Origin: FEN-1139 sp964396375
GTDB taxonomy: Bacteria; Myxococcota_A; Polyangia; Polyangiales; Polyangiaceae
DNA length: 64,000 bases
NCBI GenBank assembly: GCA_964396375.1
Contig: CAYNEY010000002.1
Span: forward strand, 62,001-126,000
Direction of reading: 5' to 3'
The position numbers and the translations under genes were made by a program. Every line of letters starts with the position of its first letter. Position 1 is the stretch's first letter. Positions 16,972 through 25,253 of the stretch are shown here, piece after piece. The notes beneath the pieces were generated by a model that was not told where the DNA came from, made no database searches, and saw nothing but the letters and a program-made list of their open reading frames with translations.

Positions 16972-18183
16972 ATGGCAGAGTTCGCATGGGAAGCCCGGAC
17001 CCGAACCGGGGAGCTGAAGAAGGGCATCATGGTGGCGGACTCCGCCGAGCTGGTGGAGCAGCGTATCCGCCAGCAGCAGCTGACGCCGAGCACCGTGAAG
17101 CGCCGCTTGTCCTTCAACTTGCAGTTTGGCAGCGGTGTCAGCACAAAAGACCTGGTCACGTTCAGTCGGCTGTTCGCGACCATGATCGACGCCGGACTCC
17201 CGTTGGTCCAGTGCTTGGATATCCTGAGTGGTCAGCAGCCAAACAAGCGGTTTGCGACCATCCTGCGCGACGTAAAATCGGCTGTGGAGCAGGGTTCCAC
17301 CTTCAGCGACGCGCTCAGACGTCACCCACGGGTCTTCGATGAGCTGTTCGTCAACCTGGTTCAGGCCGGAGAGATGGGCGGCATCCTCGATACCATCATG
17401 AACCGCTTGAGCATCTTCCTCGAGAAGCGGCAGAAGTTGATCGCGCAGGTGCGTGGGGCGATGGTGTATCCGTCGATCGTGATCGTGATCGCGATCGGTG
17501 TGATGGTGGTGCTCTTGACCTTCGTCATCCCGTCCTTCGAGAGCATGTTCAAGGACTTCGGTGGTGGGAAGGAGAACCTGCCCAAGCTCACTCAGATCAT
17601 GGTCGCGCTGTCCCACAGCTTCGTCTCATACCTGCCGTTCTTGGTGGTGCTGGTGGTGCTGGTGGTGATGGGAGTTGGGTACATCTACCGGAACCCGAAG
17701 GGCAAGCTGGCGTTCCACAAGGCGTTCTTGCAGCTGCCGATCATTGGCCCGGTGCTGCGTAAGATCGCGGTCGCTCGTTTCACCCGCACACTTGGTACCA
17801 TGTTGCAATCTGGTGTGCCGATCCTGGACGCGCTCGACATCTGCGCGCGGACTGCGGGCAATCTGGTGATCGAGAACGCCATCTTCTTCGTTCGCGGTAA
17901 GATCAGCGAAGGCCGCAACATGGGTGAACCACTGGCGGAGACCCAGGTCTTCCCCGACATGGTAGTTCAGATGATCTCGGTGGGTGAGCAGACCGGTGCT
18001 CTCGACCAGATGCTGAACAAGGTGGCTGATTTCTACGAGGAAGAAACCGACGTCGCGGTGGCTGCGCTGACCAGCTCGCTCGAGCCAATCCTCATGGTTG
18101 GGGTCGGTGGGATGGTTGGGATTGTGTTGATGTCCATGTACCTGCCGATCTTCTCGATGGCGGGGAACATCAAGGGCGACTAG
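16972..18183 (+). CDS. pilC: Type IV pilus inner-membrane platform protein
   Basis: 403 aa from the ATG at 16972. The start MAEFAWEARTRTGELKKG is the typical PilC/GspF N-terminus. Two GspF domains follow: the first with VTFSRLFATMIDAGLPLVQ and FDELFVNLVQAGEMGG, the second with RFTRTLGTMLQSGVPILDAL and PDMVVQMISVGEQTGALD. There are three long membrane helices, including YPSIVIVIAIGVMVVLLTFV and the last one (MVGVGGMVGIVLMSMYL). It is the platform on which PilB and PilT act during pilus extension and retraction. The pilS gene follows after 12 nt on the same transcript. The alternative ATG at 16942 lies too close to the predicted -10 box. Confidence 0.96.
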   Translation: MAEFAWEARTRTGELKKGIMVADSAELVEQRIRQQQLTPSTVKRRLSFNLQFGSGVSTKDLVTFSRLFATMIDAGLPLVQCLDILSGQQPNKRFATILRDVKSAVEQGSTFSDALRRHPRVFDELFVNLVQAGEMGGILDTIMNRLSIFLEKRQKLIAQVRGAMVYPSIVIVIAIGVMVVLLTFVIPSFESMFKDFGGGKENLPKLTQIMVALSHSFVSYLPFLVVLVVLVVMGVGYIYRNPKGKLAFHKAFLQLPIIGPVLRKIAVARFTRTLGTMLQSGVPILDALDICARTAGNLVIENAIFFVRGKISEGRNMGEPLAETQVFPDMVVQMISVGEQTGALDQMLNKVADFYEEETDVAVAALTSSLEPILMVGVGGMVGIVLMSMYLPIFSMAGNIKGD

Positions 18184-18195
18184 GAGCAGGTCAGC

Positions 18196-19515
18196 ATGCC
18201 GATCAGCCTGGGGATCGGGAAATCCTTGGTGGACGCCAGCCTGCCGAGGCGGGTTCTCTGGCTCAACGCGGTTCGCTTGACGGTGTTGCTGCTGTTGCTC
18301 GCCTTGCTGGGCTACGGCTTCATCGGCACCCGTATTGGGTTCGGCAACGAGTCGACGGTCTTTGCTCTGGGTACCCTGGCCGGCTCCTTTGCGGTTGCGG
18401 GTGCCATGACCTGGATCGTGCGCCGCGGTCGTGACGTCGAGCGCTGGACGATGGTGCAGCTCGGATTTGACCAGCTGAGCTGGACGCTGCTCATCTACCT
18501 CTCGGGGGGTGTCACCTCGGGCGCGACCTTCTTCTATGGCTTGACCTGTCTGGCTGGCGCGATCTCCACCGGGCTGCGCGCGGCGACCGTGGCGGCGGCC
18601 ACGGCCCTGGTCTGCTACGGGCTCATGGCGGCGGGTTTCTGGCGTGGTTGGTGGACCGGACCGAGCGACCAAGCTCGGGAGCTCTACATCTTCGACGTCG
18701 ACGACTTGCTCTTCCATTCGGGGGTCACCACCCTTGGAATCGTGGTGGTGACGCTGCTCGGGGGCTACCTTGCGGAGCGCCTCCGTCTCACTGGGGGGCA
18801 ATTGGAGCGCGCCGAAGCTCGTGCCGAAAATGCGGAGCGGATGGCGGCGCTCGGTCGCCTCTCCGCCGGGTTGGCGCACGAGATCCGGAACCCGCTCAGC
18901 TCGATCGCGGGTTCGATCCAGCTCCTTTCGACGGCCCGCTGCCTCTCCGAGGAGGATAGGCAGCTCTGCTCCATCATCCAGCGCGAAGCGACGCGTCTGA
19001 ACGAGTTGGTTACGGATATGCTGGATTTGACGCGCCGTCGCAAGAGCTCTCCCATTCCGATCGACGCGGTTCAGGTGGCACGGGACGTGGTGATGTTGGC
19101 TACCGCTTCGGGACGCTCCTCTTCTGATGTGACGATCCGGCTCAACTGTCCCGACCAAGCCCTGGTCATCCTCGCCGATGCGGCCAAGCTCCGACAGATG
19201 CTCTGGAATCTGGTGAAAAATGCGGTTCAGGCCAGCTCCGCGGGTTCAGAGGTCACGATCACGGTGGGACTGGTTGGCGGTCGGGTGCAGCTGATCGTGG
19301 AGGATGAGGGGGCAGGGATCGACGCTGAAGCTCAGGAGCGCATGTTCGACCCGTTCTTCACCACCCGCTCCCACGGCACCGGAGTGGGCTTGGCGGTGGT
19401 AAAGCAGATCGCCGACGAGCACGGGTTCACGATCAGCGTCGACGCCAGTCGGGCGCGCGGAGCGCGTTTCATGGTTGACCTTGGGCACCCCCGTCCGGTG
19501 GAGGGGGAGAGGTAA
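18196..19515 (+). CDS. pilS: Sensor histidine kinase of the PilS type
   Basis: 439 aa. Six hydrophobic N-terminal segments (about 20-190) form the PilS-like sensor. No PAS domain is evident; the region before the catalytic core is a short coiled segment (GGQLERAEARAENAERMAALG). The dimerisation/phosphoacceptor helix has LSAGLAHEIRNPLSS with His228. The ATP-binding domain has N-box LWNLVKNAVQAS, G1 VEDEGAGID, and GTGVGLAVVKQIADEH. In other bacteria PilS phosphorylates PilR, a sigma-54 activator of pilin genes. No pilR is found next to it: the gene is followed by a 41-bp tandem repeat and a scaffold gap. It is cotranscribed with pilC. Confidence 0.9.
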   Translation: MPISLGIGKSLVDASLPRRVLWLNAVRLTVLLLLLALLGYGFIGTRIGFGNESTVFALGTLAGSFAVAGAMTWIVRRGRDVERWTMVQLGFDQLSWTLLIYLSGGVTSGATFFYGLTCLAGAISTGLRAATVAAATALVCYGLMAAGFWRGWWTGPSDQARELYIFDVDDLLFHSGVTTLGIVVVTLLGGYLAERLRLTGGQLERAEARAENAERMAALGRLSAGLAHEIRNPLSSIAGSIQLLSTARCLSEEDRQLCSIIQREATRLNELVTDMLDLTRRRKSSPIPIDAVQVARDVVMLATASGRSSSDVTIRLNCPDQALVILADAAKLRQMLWNLVKNAVQASSAGSEVTITVGLVGGRVQLIVEDEGAGIDAEAQERMFDPFFTTRSHGTGVGLAVVKQIADEHGFTISVDASRARGARFMVDLGHPRPVEGER

Positions 19516-19538
19516 ATCCCTTCGGAGTGCGCCCGGTC

Positions 19539-19788
19539 ATGACGCCGGCTCGCGAGACCGAGCGGTGGAGCGGTGAGGCATGACGCCGGCTCNNNNNNNN
19601 NNNNNNNNNNNNNNNNNNNNNNNNNNNNNNNNNNNNNNNNNNNNNNNNNNNNNNNNNNNNNNNNNNNNNNNNNNNNNNNNNNNNNNNNNNNNGGTGGAGC
19701 GGTGAGGCATGACGCCGGCTCGCGAGACCGAGCGGTGGAGCGGTGAGGCATGACGCCGGCTCGCGAGACCGAGCGGTGGAGCGGTGAG
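19539..19788 (+). repeat. 41-bp tandem repeat array interrupted by a scaffold gap
   Basis: Units start at 19539, 19580, 19709 and 19750; adjacent visible units are 41 bp apart and identical where visible. Each unit holds the 8-bp palindrome CTCGCGAG and an internal GAGCGGTG near-repeat. Each unit also encodes a 14-codon ORF, MTPARETERWSGEA, whose TGA overlaps the next unit's ATG. The last unit reads without a stop, in frame, into the mlaC-like gene. The true copy number is unknown because the gap lies inside the array. It is not a CRISPR: there are no spacers. Confidence 0.95.
19593..19692. other. Scaffold gap (100 N)
   Basis: Exactly 100 undetermined bases, the usual placeholder for a gap of unknown size. 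It falls within the 41-bp tandem repeat, so repeat collapse is the likely cause. The distance between the flanking units (129 bp) is not a multiple of 41, which confirms that 100 is not the real length. Confidence 0.99.
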
Positions 19789-20046
19789 CTGGAACTGCCC
19801 CGAGGAGCGTGCCCGGCAGCAACAGGTGTCACGGTGGGTGTCACGGGCGCTCGAGTTCAGCGTTCGGAAGCCACTCGTGTTCGTCCGGATACACGGCCAG
19901 CTTCTGCGCTGTCACCCTGGACGATCGGGAAAAATGAGGCAGATCTTCGAGAGCGCGGTGAGCGGGGCATGACCCAGCTCCCGACGCTGACTTGGCATCG
20001 CGCTTGCTTAACTGGCATCTGTTCCCTTCACGTGTCGAGCCTCACC

Positions 20047-20667
20047 ATGAAAACGTCCCGTTTCTTCCGCGTTCTTCTGTCCGTTTCGCTGCTCTTGCTT
20101 GCTCCCTCCCTCGCCAGTGCGGAATCTGCCGACGGTTATATCAAGGGCAAGTACGACACCATCATGGGCTCCCTCGGCAAACCCGCCAGCCGGGCTCGAG
20201 ATGAGGCTGTGAGCCGGCATATCCAAGACTCCTTCGATTTCGGCGCGCTGGCCCGGGATGCTCTCGGTGCCACCGAGTGGGACAAGCGTACCGACACCGA
20301 GCGGACTGAGTTCCGGGACTTGCTCGAGAAGCTGGTGAAAGAGTCGTACCGGAAGTCGCTGCAGCAGACCCTCGGCTACACGATGACCATCAAGGGTCAG
20401 AGTGAGGCAGGTGGGCGTATCAAGGTGAGCACGGTCGTCGAGCAGAACTGCGAGGCGAAGAAGTGCACCACCAAGAAGCCACCTACGGCGATTGAGTACG
20501 TTCTGGTTGCCGAGGGCGCCACCTTCAAGATAGTGGACGTGATCATCGAGAAGAGCAGCCTGGTTCAGAACTACAACAGCCAGTTCCGTCGCACCATCCG
20601 TACCGACGGTTTTCCGAAGCTTCTCGAGCGGATGAAGCGAAAGCTCGCCAAGACCGGCGGGGGCTGA
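20047..20667 (+). CDS. MlaC/Tgt2-type periplasmic phospholipid-binding protein
   Basis: 206 aa from the ATG at 20047. Signal peptide MKTSRFFRVLLSVSLLLLAPSLASA, then the MlaC-like sequence: DGYIKGKYDTIMGSL, QDSFDFGALARDALG, WDKRTDTERTEFRDLLEKLVKESYRKSL and TFKIVDVIIEKSSLVQNYNSQF, the last being the family signature near the C-terminus. MlaC ferries phospholipids between the outer-membrane MlaA complex and the inner-membrane MlaFEDB transporter. None of those partners is nearby, so this copy is an orphan. The frame is open back to 19750 through the last 41-bp repeat unit, but the signal peptide marks the real start. Confidence 0.9.
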   Translation: MKTSRFFRVLLSVSLLLLAPSLASAESADGYIKGKYDTIMGSLGKPASRARDEAVSRHIQDSFDFGALARDALGATEWDKRTDTERTEFRDLLEKLVKESYRKSLQQTLGYTMTIKGQSEAGGRIKVSTVVEQNCEAKKCTTKKPPTAIEYVLVAEGATFKIVDVIIEKSSLVQNYNSQFRRTIRTDGFPKLLERMKRKLAKTGGG

Positions 20668-20710
20668 GTCACCCCCGCGCGCTTCTTGCCCTTCGCTTCG
20701 TGCTTGGCGG

Positions 20711-20716
20711 TACGAT
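20711..20716 (+). promoter_or_regulatory. -10 element suggesting a leaderless transcript
   Basis: TACGAT is followed by six bases and then the GTG start at 20723. This TANNNT-N6-start spacing places the expected first transcribed base at or next to the start codon, as in leaderless mRNAs. No Shine-Dalgarno is visible upstream. A weak TTGCCC lies at 20686-20691, 19 nt before the hexamer. Confidence 0.45.
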
Positions 20717-20722
20717 AACCCC

Positions 20723-22696
20723 GTGGCTGACCCGTCTCCGAGCCCGGGGCTACCCGAAGAGCCCTCCGCCCTGCCTCAACCAGGTGGGGCTGAGGTCGAA
20801 CCTCGAGCCCCGCTCAGACTCACGGTGACCCGGGGGCGCTTGGGGATGGAGCTTTTCGAGCCCGTCGAACTCGGACCTTTGGTGGTCGACCAGCTCTCCA
20901 TCTCCTTTTGGTCCCTCGCCTTTCCGGTGGATCTTTCTGGTGGGGTGCCCGCGTTCCGCAGTCGTCGAGGCCACCTCGAGCATGTATCGTTCAGCCTCGA
21001 GCTGGAGCGCCTGCGCGCCTGGTTGGAGCTGCGACTCTCGGCCGCGCTGCCTCGGCTTGCCCGCCCGATCGACGCTTTCTGGGTGAAGGGTGGGATTCAG
21101 ATTGGGCTGGTCGAGGAGGATCGCGCGCTCACCTTCGTGCTGCACTGGGTCCCCGAAGGCGACTCGGCGTGTTGGGTGGTCGGTGAGGCCCGCGGTCTCG
21201 GCGGCTCTGGTCCACCCCTTCAGCAGATCCTCTGCCTGCTCGACACCGCGTTCGCTCCGCCCTTCGTGCGCGAGGGGAGACTCCTTCGTCTCGATCAGGT
21301 AGGGCAAAGGCTCGCGCGCTCTCTGCTCCCGGCTGTCGGCGCCCGGGCACCAGCCGCGGGAGGGGTGGTGTTTGGTCCGCTCTCGGTCGAGGAGTGCGGT
21401 CGTATCGCCCTGGATGCGGCATTTTCCCCCATCGAGCCCTCCGATGCCGGACTCTCGGCCCTGTTGCTCGCGCGGGTGGCTCGGGCAGCCGACGATGCCT
21501 TGGCTACCTCGCGACTCGAGCGTGCCCGTGACGAGTACCTGCTGGCGCTGGAGCGCGCTCCTCGGCATCCCGAGCTGGCGAAGATGCTGGCGAGTCTCGA
21601 TCTCTCGATCGGCGAGCGTTTGGAGGCGGCGCTCGGCACCGTAACCGAGGTCATGCCGCTCTTCGCGGCCGGTGTGGTGGGTGCTCTTCTGCTCGAGGCA
21701 CTGGGTGAACGAGCCGCTGCGCGTGAGGCTTTCCTCGCACTGGCGGCGGGGGAGACCTATCCACCGCTCGCTTCCCTCTTCTGTCTCCGTGCCGCACGTC
21801 TCGATGACGAGGCTCGGAGCCGTGCCACTCTCCTCGACCAGGCGGTGGCGCGCGCACCGAGCATGACCGCCATCCGCTGGGTGCGTTGTGAGGAGCGGGC
21901 GCGCCGCAGTGATCTCGATGGAGTGCGTGGTGATGCGCGGCACCTCGAAGCTCAGGCTACCTCGCAGCGCGAACGCGCCTCCGTCAATCGACGCGTCGGT
22001 GAGATGCTGGTCGAGGCCGGTTGCTTGCGTGAAGCCGGGCTCTTCTTCCAACGAGCACTCCGATACGATCCGAGCGATACGGTGGCGTTGGTTGGGCTGG
22101 CGCGCGCACTTGGTCGTCAGGGGCAGGGTCGGCGCGCGCTGGTTCCGCTCCTACGAGCGCTGCGCCTGCGTGAAGAGCGAGGGGAGCCGACCGGCGAGCT
22201 CCGGCTGCTGTCGGCGCAGCTCAAGGTGCATGAACTCGGGGAGCTGCCGTTGGCGATCGCCGAGCTTCGAGAGATTTCTGCTGGTGATCCGCATTGTGTA
22301 GAGGCGCGCAGCGAGGAGGCACGCGCTCGGCTCGCGCTCGGGGATATCCTCGGTGCTTCCACCACCTACAAGCTCATGCGGGAGCTGATCGAGCTTCACC
22401 ACAGCTGGGCTGGGAGTGTCACGGCGCTCCGCGAAGCTGCGCGGCTCGAGCGTGACGTGCTGCGCGATCTGGTGGAGGCGGAGCGGCACCTCGCCGTCGC
22501 GCTCCGTCTTTCACCGTTGGATGAGGAGCTGCGTGCTGCGTACCGCAGCGTCTCTGCGGCGTTGGTGGTCCAACACCGGAGCGCAACCGGTGACCCTGAG
22601 GGTGCGCCTGTCGTGAATTCAGCTGTCGCGCGCCTCGACGGGCGGGACGAAACAGGCCACTCCGAAGGCCCCCACCGCCCAGAGTCGCCCGAGTGA
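20723..22696 (+). CDS. Large TPR-containing protein of unknown function
   Basis: 657 aa, GTG start, no signal peptide or membrane helix. The first 200 residues form an unassigned beta-rich region (LTVTRGRLGMELFEPVELGP, then LVVDQLSISFWSLAFPVDLS). From about residue 240 helical repeats of TPR type dominate, for example ERARDEYLLALERAPRHPEL, REAGLFFQRALRYDPSDTVA, VGLARALGRQGQGRRALVPL and EAERHLAVALRLSPLDEELR. It is probably a cytoplasmic scaffold or adaptor. The last 26 codons are low in complexity (DGRDETGHSEGPHRPESPE) and overlap the 3' end of the opposite-strand gene by 78 bp. Confidence 0.8.
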   Translation: MADPSPSPGLPEEPSALPQPGGAEVEPRAPLRLTVTRGRLGMELFEPVELGPLVVDQLSISFWSLAFPVDLSGGVPAFRSRRGHLEHVSFSLELERLRAWLELRLSAALPRLARPIDAFWVKGGIQIGLVEEDRALTFVLHWVPEGDSACWVVGEARGLGGSGPPLQQILCLLDTAFAPPFVREGRLLRLDQVGQRLARSLLPAVGARAPAAGGVVFGPLSVEECGRIALDAAFSPIEPSDAGLSALLLARVARAADDALATSRLERARDEYLLALERAPRHPELAKMLASLDLSIGERLEAALGTVTEVMPLFAAGVVGALLLEALGERAAAREAFLALAAGETYPPLASLFCLRAARLDDEARSRATLLDQAVARAPSMTAIRWVRCEERARRSDLDGVRGDARHLEAQATSQRERASVNRRVGEMLVEAGCLREAGLFFQRALRYDPSDTVALVGLARALGRQGQGRRALVPLLRALRLREERGEPTGELRLLSAQLKVHELGELPLAIAELREISAGDPHCVEARSEEARARLALGDILGASTTYKLMRELIELHHSWAGSVTALREAARLERDVLRDLVEAERHLAVALRLSPLDEELRAAYRSVSAALVVQHRSATGDPEGAPVVNSAVARLDGRDETGHSEGPHRPESPE

Positions 22697-24067
22697 AGAA
22701 TCCCAGCAAAGATCATCGATGCGAGCCCGTTCGATGGCGTCCTGATCGCCGATCCCGGCGTCCGTGACCACGCTGAGCTCGGCGAGCAGGTGGGCTCGGG
22801 CGGTGACCGGATCGATCACTGCGAGCTTGGAGCGCTCCTCGAGCTCCGAATACAGCGCGGCGAAGTAGACGGCACGCTCGGCGATCTGCCCTGGACAGAG
22901 TGCCGTTACGCTTCGGCAGCCGCGTACCAGTTGGAACCGACGAGCATCGAGCGGCGCCATGAACACACCAACTTCGTGGAGCGCAAGGGCAATGTGGGTC
23001 TCGTTTGGTACCAGCCAGACACGACCGGTGCCTAGGGCAGCGAGGAGCTGGGGAGGGAGCGCGGCGGGAAGTGGCCGGCCGTCGAGGGTGATGCTCACGT
23101 TCCGCGCGGCGTCACGCTGGAGTACGAAGTGGGGCCGACCGGAGAGGCTCTGCGCGAGCACGGTCCCGGGCTGGGTGAGGCGGTTTACTACGAAGCGATC
23201 CGGGTGCTTGGGATCCCGAGCGAAGAGCTCTCCGGTTTCGAGGCGAAATCTGAGCTCCTCGGCACCGGGCTCGGCCGCATAAATGTCTCCGATCCGATCC
23301 AGCGCGGGTTCGGTCTTGAGCCGTGTGAGCAGAGGCTGTGTGGTGCGACGATCCCACAGCCAGATTCGTCCGCTCATGGTGCGGAGCAAGCACCGTTCGC
23401 CAGTCGGGTCGAGTAACACCAGCTGTGCAGTTTTGCCTGGGGGTACCACCTCGTCGATGGTCGTTACCGTACGGTGATGGAGGAGTTGAGTGCTCTCGCC
23501 GCACAGAGCAAGCTTGGCCTGGCACACGGACACGGACAGCCGTGGCCCGAAGGTGACCGGCAGCGCATGCTCGTGCCAAAGGCGCTTCTCCCAGGGCAAC
23601 GGTGCGTCATCGAGTTCAATCGAGCCTTCCGAGGAGTGACGATCCCGTTCGGGCTCTTCGTCGTCGAGCTCACTCCACACAGTCTCGATCTCGAGCAGCG
23701 ACGGATCGACCACACCTTCGGCGTCACCATCATCGTCAAGGGGCGGCATCTCTCCGAGCTCGTGGTCGAGTTGGTCGTCGAGGGAAGACTCCTCGCCGAC
23801 CGCGAGCCAAGTCTCGTCGGTTGGCCGAACGAAGCCGGGAACGAACGGCTCCAGGGACGTTGACGGCTCGTTGTCCGAGTCCAGGTCCTGAGGCGGAAGA
23901 TTCACACCGAGCTGCCAGTCGATTCCATCGCCGTCGAGATCCTCTCCATCCGGATTCTCGGGAAGTGGAATTTCGAGTTCCACCGAGTATCCGATGTCGC
24001 TGTCATCATCCAGGGGCTCGATACTGGGGTTCTTCGCGGGATCGGTGACTGACGGAGCCTTCGACAT
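22619..24067 (-). CDS. Protein with acidic N-terminus and beta-propeller-like C-terminus, unknown function
   Basis: 482 aa from the ATG at 24067; TAGGCT lies eight nt upstream, again a near-leaderless arrangement. Residues 1-170 are strikingly acidic and disordered (LDDDSDIGYSVELEIPLPEN, PDGEDLDGDGIDWQLGVNLP and similar). The remainder contains WD/PQQ-like strands: RCLLRTMSGRIWLWDRRTTQ, RIGDIYAAEPGAEELRFRLE, ARNVSITLDGRPLPAALPPQ, GRLWAVGAFGVACFVPP. It has no signal peptide. The combination resembles propeller proteins common in Polyangia, but no family can be named. Its 3' end overlaps the TPR gene antisense by 78 bp. Confidence 0.72.
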   Translation of the reverse strand: MSKAPSVTDPAKNPSIEPLDDDSDIGYSVELEIPLPENPDGEDLDGDGIDWQLGVNLPPQDLDSDNEPSTSLEPFVPGFVRPTDETWLAVGEESSLDDQLDHELGEMPPLDDDGDAEGVVDPSLLEIETVWSELDDEEPERDRHSSEGSIELDDAPLPWEKRLWHEHALPVTFGPRLSVSVCQAKLALCGESTQLLHHRTVTTIDEVVPPGKTAQLVLLDPTGERCLLRTMSGRIWLWDRRTTQPLLTRLKTEPALDRIGDIYAAEPGAEELRFRLETGELFARDPKHPDRFVVNRLTQPGTVLAQSLSGRPHFVLQRDAARNVSITLDGRPLPAALPPQLLAALGTGRVWLVPNETHIALALHEVGVFMAPLDARRFQLVRGCRSVTALCPGQIAERAVYFAALYSELEERSKLAVIDPVTARAHLLAELSVVTDAGIGDQDAIERARIDDLCWDSSLGRLWAVGAFGVACFVPPVEARDS

Positions 24068-24135
24068 GCACCGACAGCCTAGCCCTTTGGCACCGGAGCG
24101 ACCAGCCCTCGCCCAACTGGTGCTAGAAATCCGCC

Positions 24136-24369
24136 GTGCTTGACCCACGGCTGCTCGACGAGGCTCTGATCGTGCGGAGACTCCGCCTCGCGCCAAGTGA
24201 GATCGTGTACGTGAAATCGATCGTGCAAGCCAGCGACGGACTCTGTGGACTTCTTGCCGAGCGGTCAGAATCTCTCATCACGCTGGTGGCGCCTCGGGAC
24301 CGGGAGGCCGAACTAGACCGACTGGTCGATGATCTGGTGAGTGAGCTCAGTGCATGCGTAGAGCCATGA
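24136..24369 (+). CDS. Small DUF4911-like protein
   Basis: 77 aa, GTG start. The pattern RLRLAPSEIVYVKSIVQASDGLCGLL, then LITLVAPRDREAELDRLVDDLVSEL fits the short DUF4911 family found mainly in Myxococcota and other former Deltaproteobacteria: a strand, an I-x-x-I/V-x-x-x-x-G-L helix, a strand, and a final helix. The role of the family is unknown. TAGAAAT lies 5-6 nt before the GTG, suggesting a leaderless or near-leaderless message. It is divergent from the acidic protein gene, 68 nt away. The family assignment is from memory of the pattern. Confidence 0.65.
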   Translation: MLDPRLLDEALIVRRLRLAPSEIVYVKSIVQASDGLCGLLAERSESLITLVAPRDREAELDRLVDDLVSELSACVEP

Positions 24370-24496
24370 GGTTCGTCTGAGCATATCGGCCGTTCGAGCG
24401 TGACGATTCAGGTGACGTTCACGTGCCGACCGTGTTGCATCACCAAAGAGGATGGTCTAGCTTGGCCTGCCTTCGCTCCAGACGAGACCAAGATCC

Positions 24497-25246
24497 ATGT
24501 GTGACGGAGAGTTCAATCACGCGACGACGCCGACACCCAAGGTCGAGTGCCGGGCGGACGAGGTAAGCTCAGTGATCCGCGTGGTGCCGATTCCGACCGG
24601 GGAGAGCAAAGCCAGCTTGGGAGAGCCCCGGGTGGTTGGTGCATGGTGTGCTTGGCTCGACAGCATGGCCACCGACGCCGAGGCTGCGATGGCCGCGGCG
24701 CTGGCGTACCAGCAGCTCGATGATGCGGCACGGGACAACTGGCTCGACGTGGTTCAGGCCGACCTGCGGCGTGTGGTCGCGCCGCGGATCGCCGTCTTCG
24801 CGCCGCTTCTGGCGGTGGAGGTCGAGCCGGGAAGGCGGCAACGGATCCTGGCGGCGATTGGCCCGATGGATGCGGCGAGTCTTCCGCGCAGCGAACCGCG
24901 AGGGCTCTTGGGGTTTGGTGAGGATGGCGTGCGGATCGGGGTGCTGGTGGTGCCGCTTTACCTTGATTTCGTGCAGGTTCTGGCCTGTCGCTACCACCTC
25001 TCGCGCGGCTTCGACTGGGTGCGGCATGATCCGATCGTGGACCTTACCAAGTGTCCGGTGGTTGGTGACGGGTTCGACGCCATTGTGCTCGAGCGCGTCT
25101 CGTTCCAATCCGTGGTCGATGAGTTTGCCCAGTCGATCGTCGCTCACGTGCGTGGAGGCCGTCCGGTACCGACCGGTCTCAGCTGCTTTGCGTATTTGTT
25201 TTCGGCCTCGGGAGAGCCATACCTCGGGTTGCCAGCGGTAGGGTAA
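24497..25246 (+). CDS. Hypothetical protein
   Basis: 249 aa, not recognised. No signal peptide or membrane segment. The first half is helical (GAWCAWLDSMATDAEAAMAA, ARDNWLDVVQADLRRVV); the second alternates strands (DGVRIGVLVVPLYLDFVQVL, RHDPIVDLTKCPVVGDGFD). Codon use resembles the neighbours. The next gene starts seven nt after its stop, so the pair is probably cotranscribed. The 127 nt upstream of the start contain no other gene. Confidence 0.6.
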   Translation: MCDGEFNHATTPTPKVECRADEVSSVIRVVPIPTGESKASLGEPRVVGAWCAWLDSMATDAEAAMAAALAYQQLDDAARDNWLDVVQADLRRVVAPRIAVFAPLLAVEVEPGRRQRILAAIGPMDAASLPRSEPRGLLGFGEDGVRIGVLVVPLYLDFVQVLACRYHLSRGFDWVRHDPIVDLTKCPVVGDGFDAIVLERVSFQSVVDEFAQSIVAHVRGGRPVPTGLSCFAYLFSASGEPYLGLPAVG

Positions 25247-25253
25247 GGGTGCG

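Noticed and set aside
19539..19788. Direct repeats resembling a CRISPR array
   Set aside because: Units follow each other without spacers and there are no cas genes nearby; this is a minisatellite.
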